From contig JACPJC010000007.1 of NCBI GenBank assembly GCA_016187745.1, forward strand, positions 35,429-99,428: a stretch of 64,000 nt of DNA. Direction: 5' to 3'. The DNA comes from Candidatus Iainarchaeum sp. Its GTDB lineage: Archaea > Iainarchaeota > Iainarchaeia > Iainarchaeales > JAXPJC01. The translations under genes and the position numbers were made by a program. The notes under the pieces are model-generated. The model ran no database searches, was not told the origin of the DNA, and saw nothing but the letters and a program-made list of their open reading frames with translations. Positions within the stretch are counted from its first letter, which is position 1. Every line of letters starts with the position of its first letter. Shown piece after piece: positions 1-10,200 of this stretch.

Positions 1-2697
1 GGGAGCGGAAGTCGCTATTATGAGGTCCTTCTCAAACACAACCCTGAAATCCGAAACCATGCGCATCTCAATCATTGCGGCATTTGACTTCTGCGTTGTA
101 AAGTAAAGCGTGCCCGAAACCTTGCTGTTCGGCGCGAAATTCCCGATGTCAAGCCACGGGAACTCATACCCATTAACTGTTCCTGAGCTTGCAATCCCCT
201 CCGAATCGTAAATTATGTAACTGTCAAATAGCAATGACTCCTCGGGATTCTTTATGCGCAGGTTCGCATTGTTGTGGATTTTTGTCTTTGAATTGTTGGT
301 AATTGTGAAGGAAAGCATATAGCGGTTGTAGATTGTTGCCTGGTAGCTCTCAAGCACAGCGCTTGCAATCTCCTCCTTCAAATCCGTAATGCTTGACTCA
401 AAGCAGAAATCATCATCGCACAGCCCCCCTGCGCCAAGCTGATAAATCTGCTGGTATGTGGTGCAGTACAAATCATATGTAGCAACTGTGCATTCCTTGT
501 CCCTTACTGTTGTTCCATCCTTTGCCCACGCCCTGTAATCAATTGTAAGCTTGTCAGTAACTGAGGCGGTGCTCTTTATGAGTATTGTTGCTTCTGCATT
601 GTAAATTCCTGCTTTCGGGCTTGCCAAAGTAGCATTGAACCATTTTGCCTCCGCGCTTGTTATGGAAGCGATATCATTCGAATAGCCGTTCCCGTAGGAA
701 GTGTACTTGAATATTGTTGCATTTGGTATGTTAATTTCCTTTATGAGCAATGAGTCCTTCTCCATTATCAATGCGCTTCCCGTCCTCACATGGATTCCCG
801 CTTCAGTGTAGCTCTTCTCCTCAGGAATGACCAGCTGGAATTTCGCAATGTACTCCTCATCGGAAGCGACGCTTGTTGCTATTTTCTCATTCTTGTAAAG
901 CCCAAGGAACCTTATGCGTGCCTCCCCGCTTATTATGGGTGCTTCCATTTCCACATTGAATGTTTGGACAGTATTTGCAATTACTGATTTTACAGCTGAA
1001 ATGTAATCCGCCTTCTCCTCCTTGCTCACTATCACATACACTTTCTTGTCTGCCTTTGTTGCAAGCCTGTAAGTTCCGTTCGCATCAGTGTAATCGCTCC
1101 CGAACAGCGAATTGTCAAGCGCATCATAAACATCAACCTTTGCAAACGCTATTGCAATTCCCTCAGCATCAGTCACATTCACATTCACAAGCCCATCGCC
1201 CATGACCATCGTGATGTCAAGGCTTATGTCCTCGGCAAGGCGCATGTCAAAGAATTTCGCTTCCGACTTCCCCGAAGCGCTTGACTTGTACGCGAACGCC
1301 TTGTAGTTCCCGTTCTGCACGCGCGTGAAGCTTGCTATTCCGTTTATGTCTGTAACCTGCTCCCCATATCCGGCAAGGAAGCCGGAATCCGCATTGTAGA
1401 GCGCGGCCCTTGCGTTCTGCACGTTTTTTCCGGATTCATTCACCACCTTCACTTTGAGCGTTCCTCCGTTGGCGCCGGTGTATTTCTCAATCTCGGCAAT
1501 GTAAGTTGCGGAGCCCGCATTTATGTTTGCGATTTTTCCAATGAGGTAATCGGGATGGTCAATGACCGCCTTGTAGGTGATTGTGGAATCAGCAACATTG
1601 AACTTGACAATTCCGTTCGCATCGGAAGCGGTAGTAAGGACTTCCACAATGTCATCATTCTCCTTCCGCAATTGCACCTGCGCGCCTGCGACAGCGCTTT
1701 TTGTTGACTTGTCAATTACCTGAATCTGCACAAACCCGGCGATGTTCTTTGAAAGATTGAAATCATAATTTACTGTTGCATTGCTTGCAAGGGAAAGAAG
1801 CCCTGACTCCAATTGCGCATAAACGTTATTGGGGTCGTAAGTTCGCAGCTTGTAGTTTCCCGCATTCAGCGCGAGAATTGCCTGCCCCGAGGAATTTGTT
1901 GTTTCAGTTCCGATTCCCAGGCCCATTTCATTGTATGCCGTTATACGAATTCCCGCAACCGGCGCGTTGAGGTAGGAAACGCCCACATTTATTGTCCCTG
2001 TTGCAACAATCAACGGCTCAAGGTAAATGGGCTGGTCGGCAAACGCATAAGAGTCGATATTCCTGTATGTGTCGCTTTTAACGCTTACATATAATTTCCC
2101 GCAGTTGCTCGGGATCTGCACATCGGCCTCGCCTGTGTATGTGGTTATGCTTCCGATTTGCGGAGCGCGCGCGTTCTCGCACGCAAATGAGAGCTCGGCC
2201 CTTCCCACAATCGGGATTCCTGCGCTCAGGAGCCTTATTTTCTTTGTTGAGAGCTCAGGCGCAACCAGCTGCAGGGTAATTGTCTTGCTCTCCGCTGCCT
2301 TTGAAATTTGGATAGTTGAAGTTGCGGTCTTGTAATTGTCCTTTTTTGCAGTAATTGCCACGCTTGCGCCAATGCTTGTTGTGAAGGATGCGTCCCCGAA
2401 ATCCTTTGTTTCCGCGGTTTTTGTAATCCCTGCATATGTTATTGTAACGCTTGCATTCGGCAATGCGCTTCCTGAATCATCAACGACCTTTACCGCAAGC
2501 GTTGCCTCCTGCGGCAGTATTACCGGGAGCAAAAAGAAATATGCCCCAAGGGCAATAAGCGCAATAAGGATTATGAAAACTATAAAGCTGGGCATTATCT
2601 TGTCTATGCGGTCAACAAGCCCTGCTATGGGTATTACGCCATCAATTTTCTCAACAAGCCTGTAATAGCCGTCTTCCAGTTTCCGGTAAATGCCCAT
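1..2697 (-). CDS. Giant membrane-anchored surface protein with Ig/carboxypeptidase-regulatory-like repeats (3' end truncated by window edge)
   Basis: Reverse strand is open from ATG at 2697 (MGIYRKLEDGYYRLVEKIDGVIPIAGLVDRIDKIMPSFIVFIILIALIALGAYFFLL) to position 1 with no stop, so it is absent from the ORF track. N-terminus is homologous to the proteins at 4235-12160 and 15934-24060. Confidence 0.85.
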   Translation of the reverse strand, partial: MGIYRKLEDGYYRLVEKIDGVIPIAGLVDRIDKIMPSFIVFIILIALIALGAYFFLLPVILPQEATLAVKVVDDSGSALPNASVTITYAGITKTAETKDFGDASFTTSIGASVAITAKKDNYKTATSTIQISKAAESKTITLQLVAPELSTKKIRLLSAGIPIVGRAELSFACENARAPQIGSITTYTGEADVQIPSNCGKLYVSVKSDTYRNIDSYAFADQPIYLEPLIVATGTINVGVSYLNAPVAGIRITAYNEMGLGIGTETTNSSGQAILALNAGNYKLRTYDPNNVYAQLESGLLSLASNATVNYDFNLSKNIAGFVQIQVIDKSTKSAVAGAQVQLRKENDDIVEVLTTASDANGIVKFNVADSTITYKAVIDHPDYLIGKIANINAGSATYIAEIEKYTGANGGTLKVKVVNESGKNVQNARAALYNADSGFLAGYGEQVTDINGIASFTRVQNGNYKAFAYKSSASGKSEAKFFDMRLAEDISLDITMVMGDGLVNVNVTDAEGIAIAFAKVDVYDALDNSLFGSDYTDANGTYRLATKADKKVYVIVSKEEKADYISAVKSVIANTVQTFNVEMEAPIISGEARIRFLGLYKNEKIATSVASDEEYIAKFQLVIPEEKSYTEAGIHVRTGSALIMEKDSLLIKEINIPNATIFKYTSYGNGYSNDIASITSAEAKWFNATLASPKAGIYNAEATILIKSTASVTDKLTIDYRAWAKDGTTVRDKECTVATYDLYCTTYQQIYQLGAGGLCDDDFCFESSITDLKEEIASAVLESYQATIYNRYMLSFTITNNSKTKIHNNANLRIKNPEESLLFDSYIIYDSEGIASSGTVNGYEFPWLDIGNFAPNSKVSGTLYFTTQKSNAAMIEMRMVSDFRVVFEKDLIIATSAP

Positions 2698-2807
2698 AGT
2701 TTATCGCTTGATTAATTTATTCATTATACGCTATTAATCTTATGGCTTTCCCTGTATTTAATATTATAGTATAATGGCTGGATATATAAATAAAACCTGA
2801 TTTATTA

Positions 2808-3032
2808 ATGTTTCGGATTGAGGGGGCTCGGGAGCATCCTGTATTGCCCCAAAAACAATATCCAAAAATAGTGTCCGTTTGGGATTTGATCAAATTGCGA
2901 AAGAATAAGCAGAAGAAGCTGGAAAATGCAATGTGTTTAGAATGCAAAGAATTTGCAAATCTCTGCCCCAATTATCTCCCTCTTGTGCGCAATTGCTTAA
3001 CTTTAAATAATGTTTTCAGAGTTTTTCCATAA
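2808..3032 (+). CDS. Small Cys-containing protein, possible partner of the downstream PIN protein
   Basis: TATA-like atatataaataa at 2782-2793, about 26 nt before the ATG (leaderless style). Stop overlaps the downstream start as TAATG. Motif CLECKEFANLC. Confidence 0.4.
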   Translation: MFRIEGAREHPVLPQKQYPKIVSVWDLIKLRKNKQKKLENAMCLECKEFANLCPNYLPLVRNCLTLNNVFRVFP

Positions 3033-3529
3033 TGGAGCAAGTCTGGCAGGCTCAGTTCTATCCTGATACAAATTATATTTATGGCGGATTTAAGAAGCTG
3101 GCTATAGAATTGAAGAAGAAGGACAGAAAAAGATTCAAAACTGAAATAAAGGACTTTGAGCAGAGGCAGAAGCTGATTGACAAAGGAATAAAATTCATAA
3201 TCTCAGAATTGACAGAATTTGAAATCAAAAACAGCCTGATGAATGAAGAGGGATTAACCTTCAGCCAAGCCAATCACATATTCCAAAGGAGGATTGTTGA
3301 GTGCCCGATTTATACAAAAATAGCAATAAAGAGCGTCAATCTGGATTATACTTTCATTAATTGGGCGTTGCAGCACAAATTCGGGTTAAATGACGCATTC
3401 CACATACTGATTGCCACAAAGCTGAAACTGATTGTCATAACAAAGGAAAGAAACATTGAAAAATGGCAGAAAGCCTATCATAATGTCTGGAGTGCAGAGC
3501 AATTCCAGGACTATGTCAGAAAGTTATGA
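3032..3529 (+). CDS. PIN-domain-like ribonuclease (VapC-type)
   Basis: Acidic motifs YPDTNYIYG, ISELTEFEI and GLNDAFHILIATKLKLIVITKE fit the PIN fold. Confidence 0.6.
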   Translation: MEQVWQAQFYPDTNYIYGGFKKLAIELKKKDRKRFKTEIKDFEQRQKLIDKGIKFIISELTEFEIKNSLMNEEGLTFSQANHIFQRRIVECPIYTKIAIKSVNLDYTFINWALQHKFGLNDAFHILIATKLKLIVITKERNIEKWQKAYHNVWSAEQFQDYVRKL

Positions 3530-3671
3530 CTCTGTTGGCCAATCTCCTCAGTTCCCTGCTGTTTTTTGCCTTAACTGCGGATTGAAGCCTGTTTGGAAGC
3601 AATTGGCCTGCATGCATAACCCTGACCCTGACGCCATTGAGCGTTATTGTCTGGCTTTTTAGCTTTTCCAT
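3516..3671 (-). CDS. Possible 51-aa basic small protein
   Basis: MEKLKSQTITLNGVRVRVMHAGQLLPNRLQSAVKAKNSRELRRLANRVITF, preceded on the minus strand by a TATA-like taatatatac. Overlaps the PIN gene 3' end by 14 nt. Confidence 0.25.
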   Translation of the reverse strand: MEKLKSQTITLNGVRVRVMHAGQLLPNRLQSAVKAKNSRELRRLANRVITF

Positions 3672-3757
3672 ATTTATCACAAATGAGTGCCTTTTAGTAT
3701 ATATTACTTCTTGCTTCAGAATCTTTTTAAATGCAACCCACAGGCGCATTCCCGCTT

Positions 3758-4225
3758 TCAGCCGGCAATCCCTATTATCACAGCGGCAACCAATGAAACC
3801 CCGAACAGCGCAACCATCTCCCTCTTGTGCGCGAAAAAATTCCCCGTTCCCCTGAAATCAGCATACAGATAGCGCCCTGCAACAAGCGCTGCATATGCGG
3901 CAATGAAAAGCGGAATTGCGCCCGCAATTGTTTCAACCGGCGCGCCCAAAAAAGCCTTTCCCTGCATTATCCCGACAAAGAACAGAATCAGCGGCGCGGA
4001 GCTTCCGAAAAACAGCAATGAGAAAATGAAAACGCTTGCCGTAAGAAGCAATAAATTCAGCGCTGGATTTGCGCTCAGTTCCATAAGTGAAAAAACCGCA
4101 ATTGAATTCGCGCCCACAAAAATCCCAAGCGCCCAGCACAAAAGGGAAACAATGAAAACGCCCTGCAGAACCCCAATGCGCAGGTTCAGCTTCTTCCGCC
4201 CCTTCTGCTTGGTTTTTTTAGGCAT
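3758..4225 (-). CDS. Multi-pass membrane protein (SpoIIM/DUF95-like)
   Basis: Basic N-terminus and 4 hydrophobic segments; NSIAVF plus later G/F-rich helices resemble SpoIIM-type proteins. Family call tentative. Confidence 0.5.
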   Translation of the reverse strand: MPKKTKQKGRKKLNLRIGVLQGVFIVSLLCWALGIFVGANSIAVFSLMELSANPALNLLLLTASVFIFSLLFFGSSAPLILFFVGIMQGKAFLGAPVETIAGAIPLFIAAYAALVAGRYLYADFRGTGNFFAHKREMVALFGVSLVAAVIIGIAG

Positions 4226-4234
4226 TGCTTTTCA

Positions 4235-7200
4235 CTAAGAAGTGTGATCCGTATGCCCTGCTGCTTCAACTGCGCTTCCCGTGCCCTTATCAGGATTCCA
4301 GAATATGTCTGCGCTGTTGGCTGTTGTGTTTATGCAGAGCTCCCCGCTGCTTATCTTTTCCGGTATTGCCAATGGATTGAATTTCGCAAGCTCCTCGGTG
4401 CCCAACCCCGTGTTTAACGCAATTTCCTTGGTTCCTGCTTCTTTGGCCCAGTCAATTAGCGTTCCTCCAATGTCTGTAATGTCAGCGCCGCAGAATATCT
4501 GCAGGCTATACGCATATTTCGCAGGCAGATACGCAACAGTCTTGAGGTCTATCTCGCCCTGCATTGTTGCCTTGCTCCAGAGCAATGCGTGGGACATGCT
4601 CGTGCCTGCGCATAGCGCCCCCTGCGATGAATAGATTTCATTTATTGCAGCCCCCTTCGCAAGCGGATTTCCCCCGAAATCCATTCCTGCGGCCGCAACA
4701 ACCCAGTTAAATATGGGCTCCCTTTCGGGAATGCTTATGACTCCTTCCAGGCCTTCTTTTGGCGTTTCCACTAGTGCAGCTATTGCCGTCCCGGATGACA
4801 ATTCATAGAATATCCCCGCGCCCCTGCTTAAATCATTCTTGAATATTGCCAGGTTTATTTTAACTGCAACGCTCGGGCTGTATGTGAATTTGTCATTATC
4901 CCTGTCAATGCTCAATACAACGCCATTTCTCATTGAGCTGTAGCTCTTGTTCTGCACGAGTTTGAAGTGCTCAGCGCCTTTTGTAGTGCCGCTCGGGAGC
5001 GCCCTTATGGATTCAACAACCCCAAGCAGGCTCGAGGATGTACTTTCTGGCGCGGTTTTACCTTTTTTCTCACAATCCTCATTACATGCTGCAAGCACCG
5101 TGGGCTCTGCAGTGGCCCATGTGGTTCCATAGCCGTCCCTGTTTAATATGTCTTTGTCTGTGTCCTTCCCTTCCTTATCCTTCTCCTTTTCAAGGCCGAC
5201 TTCGCCATCTATCGGCATATAGAAGAACAAATTGTTCTGCATTTTCTCACCAAATTTAGAAGATTCAGGCTTTGAAGTGTCTACACTAACAGTTATAAGT
5301 GGGGCATCTGCAGTTATTGCAGGAACATTTGGATCAGCAAACACATACTTTATTTTCACGTCATAAAGCGCTGGCTTATCGACAACAAGCTCCCCGCCAG
5401 AGCCGTTCAATAAATTCCACGTGGTGAAATCCCCAACCAGGCTTGAAAGAAATCCCTTTTTAGTTGCGAATTCTTTGAAATCAGCCTTGAAGTCCGGGGA
5501 ATAGCCATCGCGCATCAGATAGGACTTGAATTCAACATTTTCAGTATGGAAATATTTTCCATCAGCAGCAGCATCAGGCGGCGGATAATAGCCAGCATAC
5601 CCTGCCCCGGAAAGGAAAGTAACAAAGTCATCATTTTCCATGCCGTTCTTCAAAATAGCCTCTATTTGTGGTTTTGTCAAAATCGGCTTGTGCCTTATGC
5701 CCGCAACAAATTTCAGCGCGCCTTTTAACGGGCTGTAAATGTTCACAAGCCATTCCTTGCTTATGAACGTGTGCGTTGCTGAATCCTTCTGCCATGCAGC
5801 CCAATCAATAGGCTTTTGAACTGTAATCCACAAAAATTTCCTTCCAGCATAATCTTTTTTTGCTTGGTCCCAAATAGCAGAATCCAGATCTGAATTAGGG
5901 TCAAGTTGACTAATAACACAGAATTTATAATTCACATTAGTTTCTTTGCCGCAATCATTAGCATATATCGTACCATCAATTTTATCTGCATTTTTAATCG
6001 CATCATAAATCTTCCCGTAAAATACGTAGAAGTCCTCGTAGGTCATTAGCCATTTTCCCGTTACTGAATTTCTTTCGGCACCCAATTCTTCCAATATTGG
6101 CCTGTCAGAATCTGTCAGGCCTTTAATGTTGATTTCAACAACCACATCACTCATATTTTTAGGAGCCGGCAGTTCTGCAGGGTTGCCATAAGCGCTCAAT
6201 GCCTTGACCCCTGTTGTGCCCAAGCCGGCATTTATGCTTTCGGATTTTGCATTGAGCAGTTTCACATTCGTTATGGATTTGGAGTCAGGGCTCTCAAGTA
6301 TGCCCTGCTTACTGTCAACAAAGAACTGATATCTTTCAGTGATACTATTTACTTTGTTGTTCAGGCTTTCAATATAAATTTTTTCTTTAACAAACCTGAA
6401 GAAATTTTCGGAGTCCTTGAGATCGCCAATGGGCTTTCCAATCATCTCTTTGTCTGCAAATTCATAACTATTATCAGGGTAGAGAGAATTAACTTTTTCT
6501 GCCAGCTTCTTGATTTCCCCTGCCTTTTTGTTGAGCGCAATGCTGAATTGGGTTGCATCGCACACAGTGTAATTCTCGCCTGAGCCTTCTTTTTTGTCGC
6601 AGGCATTCTTTAAGATGCTGGCCCAGGTCCACGAATATTTCAGGTGCCTGAACCCGTATTGGTCGTATGCCGCGCTTCCCGTGTTTTCTGAAGTGCATTT
6701 AAGCGCAGCAGCCGGCTTTATGGGGATTGAGACAACATTTTTGCCCTTTATGCAGAGCTTGAAAGGCAGCTCATAGCGCCTTGTTATCCCAAGCGAAGGC
6801 CTTGTGGCCGTAATGCGCAGCTTTTCATCAAATCTTTCAGTTGCGCCGTCCGGCAGCGCGCTTGCATCAACCGTAACCCTTATGTCGTGGCTGTTCTGTA
6901 TTGTTTCAAAATTGACCCTAGTCCCGCGGCTGCCCAGCAATTCTGTTCGCTCAAGCATTATTTTGTCGCTTGTGCCGCAGAGCTTCGGCGATATTCTCAT
7001 CACCCAGTTCTTATTATCAGCAGGGGAATAGCCAAGCAAATAGCCCCCGAACAAGGGCGCTTCTCCCTCAGGCGGATGCACAAGTATTGTTCCTTCCTTG
7101 AACAATCCCGTGTCGGTTACAGAAATGCAGTTGTCCGAGTCGCCTGCAATAATATTCTGCAGGTTGAGCGCATCCTTGTTTATGCACAGGTCCAAATCCA

Positions 7201-10200
7201 CTTTCGGGTCCCCGAAAATATCCTCCTGCGGCAGCGCCCCTGCGGCAAGCCACAGGTCTTCAAGGACAACATTGAATGGGATGCGCTCGCGCGTCCCATA
7301 GCGGGTTATGAACTCAACGCTCATTGTTGCGCGGCTTTCCACGGTGTAGTAGCCGGCAGTAAGCGCATAGCGCAGATTCCCTATCTGCTGTATCGGGTTT
7401 GTGGATGTGAGATTTGCGCCTCCTCCCCTGTACTGCACGTCCTTTATTATTTCAAACTGCAGTATTTCCCTTGTATGGTCCCCTGCGCCTTCAGTGTAGA
7501 TCGCAGTAACGCTTACTTCCTTTGCAAGCCTCAATTGCTCCGGAGCGGGCGTTTTTCCCGGCTCGGCGCTTATCGGAGGGGTTGTATACATTGAGCCCTC
7601 GCTTATTTTTATTGAATCGGCACTGTAAATGAGCCTTACCCCTGAATCATAGCAATCATTGAATACTTTCCCGGAAACGGGCTTTCCAATGAAGCTATTG
7701 AACTTGAATTTCTTCTTGTCAAGCTGGACGCAATCAAACCATGTCTTTGTGAATATGTTGCTCACACTGACCATTAGCGTTGTTATTGTCGTGCTTGCAT
7801 CCTTTGAATCCTTTACGCGCGCTTTCACATCAATCGGATAGTTCCCTACCATGTAAGCCGCCTGCACCTCGCTCTCAAGCTCCTCTCCCGCGGAAAGCGC
7901 AGTTGTTGCCTTATCAACAATGAGCGCAGGGTCTGAGGAAAGCGAAATTTCAACAGCGCTTGAGCAGTTATTGCGCACCGTAAAGGAAGTTTTGCCGCAG
8001 TTGAAGCTTGAGCCATAAGCGCCAATGCCGCCGCCAATTCCGCCATAGCCGCCTGTTCCATAATCGCTTCCGTAGAACGGCTGCTGGTAATTTGAAGAGG
8101 GATAATTGTTTGCATAAAGTTGATCGTAATTTCCAAGCCAGGGCTGCTGGTTCGGTGTGTAGCCCCACTGCTGATAGGGATTATAATTTGCTCCGGAAAA
8201 GCCGCCCATGCCGCTGAATCCAGGCCCGCCGCCACTGCCTCCAAAGCCACCGCCAAATCCAAAGTTTCCATAATTTCCATAGCCCATATTGTACGGGCAG
8301 CTTTCAATTGCAAGCGCAGCGCTCTGTATTACTTCCACGCACTCCTGGAGGTCATTTACCTTTGCATTAACTTTCAGCTGCGTTGAAATTTCCTCATCCC
8401 CGCGCGTGGTTTTGTTTATTGCCTTGAAAATTATATTGTAAGTGGCTTCGCCGCTTGTAACGTCCTCAGGCTCAAATTCTAATTTGATGGTTGCGCTTGC
8501 CCCTGCCTCAATTAAGGGCGCAATTTCAGCATATGTGTTTGTAAGCGAAACATCGCTTGAATCCTCAATGTCAGAGGAAATTTCAAATGTGCCCAAAGCG
8601 TTGTCATTCGCCTGCGTCATTTTTACGGAGAGCTCGCGCAATACTATTCCCTCGCCTCCAACCTCGCAGTTGTTCTGCAGGGCAATGCTCAGCGTCTTGC
8701 TCCCTGTTGATGCGAACAAATCCCATGTGCCCGGGTTTATTGTGAGGCATGAGGAATCATCCGCTTCCGCCCCGAAGCCGATTGTAATATTTACAGGAAC
8801 AGAAATGCGCCATGTTGCGCTCGCATCAGTGCTTTCAAGGCTTATGTCTATGCTTGCGGAAAGCTTTGTTATCTCATCAACGCGCTTCCCCTCATCAGTC
8901 AGGTCAAGTATTATCCCTATATTGAAATCCTCCCCTTTCGGAAGGGCACTGTCCTCGTATGTGTCAGCGAAAGTTATTGTTGCAAGCCCGTCCAAATCGC
9001 CGGAAGCGCTTATTGAGGAAATCATCAGCGGGAGTTCGGTTATGTTGTTGAGGAGCAGTTCCACATCCTTTCTATCCGAACCGGCAATTGTAAGGGTCTC
9101 ATTTATTTTTTCAGGGCTTATTTCAAGTATGTCCTCGCTCACGCCCATTGAAAGCGAATTCTGCTTGTAGTTGGATTTTTCCGCGCGGAATTCAAGGGAA
9201 GTTCCCGAACTTACCGAAGCAAGGGCATATGCGAATATTCCATTGAAATCAGTTGTTCCTGAAGCTAGCGTTGTTCCGTTCTTGAGTATTGTTACAACAG
9301 CATCAGCAAGCGCGCTCCCATCATTGGAATCAGTTACCCTTATGAGCAAATTATTCTGCACAAATGGAACAATAATTTTCGGCAGCACTTCAACGCTCAG
9401 CGCTTTTGCGCCGGCAATATTTATGGAGATTGATTTCTGCATCACCTTCTCATTCCCTGAAATGAGCTCCATTCTCAGCAAAGTGCTTCCCTCCTTTGCG
9501 GTCCTGAAGCCGAGGTTGCCATAGAACTTGCTGTTTGTTGCGGCATCCCCCACATCAATTTCAAGCGAGGCCCCCGTAAGCGTTCCGGGTATTTTAGCCC
9601 CTGTAACGGTCGTAATCTCATATCCCGAAAACCCAAGGCTGCCTGTCTCATTGTAAATTTTGAGTTTGGAACTTGCGAATGTTGTTGAAGCTTTGCTTGT
9701 TATTGTGAATATGAGCTTGTAGTCATTTGAAACCTTCGCGGAATAGGAATCCACGATCGAGGTCTGCAGGTTCCCGGAAGCAATGTCCTCAATTATCAGG
9801 CGGTAGCAGAAAACATCATCGCACAAATTGCTCGGCCCTATTGACAATGGCAGTGAATTCGTCTGCGCATAGAGCGCCTGCTTGCTTCCAGAACTTTCGC
9901 TGCTCCCTAGCGTTGAGTCCGTCGGGAATCTCACATATGCGCCCTTCTTCCCCCAGCCCCTGTACTGCAGTTCAGTAAGGGTTCCGATTGCAATTCCATC
10001 TTTTACAATTATTTCGGCTTCCGCATCGTAAATCCCGTCAGAGGCGTTCTTCCACACGATGTTTGACCATTTCGCATTTCCTGTTGTGAGATGCAATGCA
10101 TCAGTCGCATAATTGTTCGGGGGCGTGTAGGAAGAGCCCTTTGTCATTCCCGAAGTTGAGGCGTAAATATTGCGCAGGTATATGGGATCCTTTTCCATTA

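Noticed and set aside
1-2697. Apparent non-coding left edge (no ORF in the track)
   Set aside because: It is an open minus-strand frame truncated by the window, not a gap or pseudogene.
6887-7594. 235-aa + strand ORF inside the 2641-aa gene
   Set aside because: Antisense shadow ORF of a continuous coding frame; composition not protein-like. The same applies to 8442-9170, 10743-11279, 16715-17209 and 19394-20044.
7846-8313. 155-aa minus-strand ORF in an alternative frame
   Set aside because: Out-of-frame reading of the Gly/Tyr-rich segment; the repeat-like look comes from the GGN codons.
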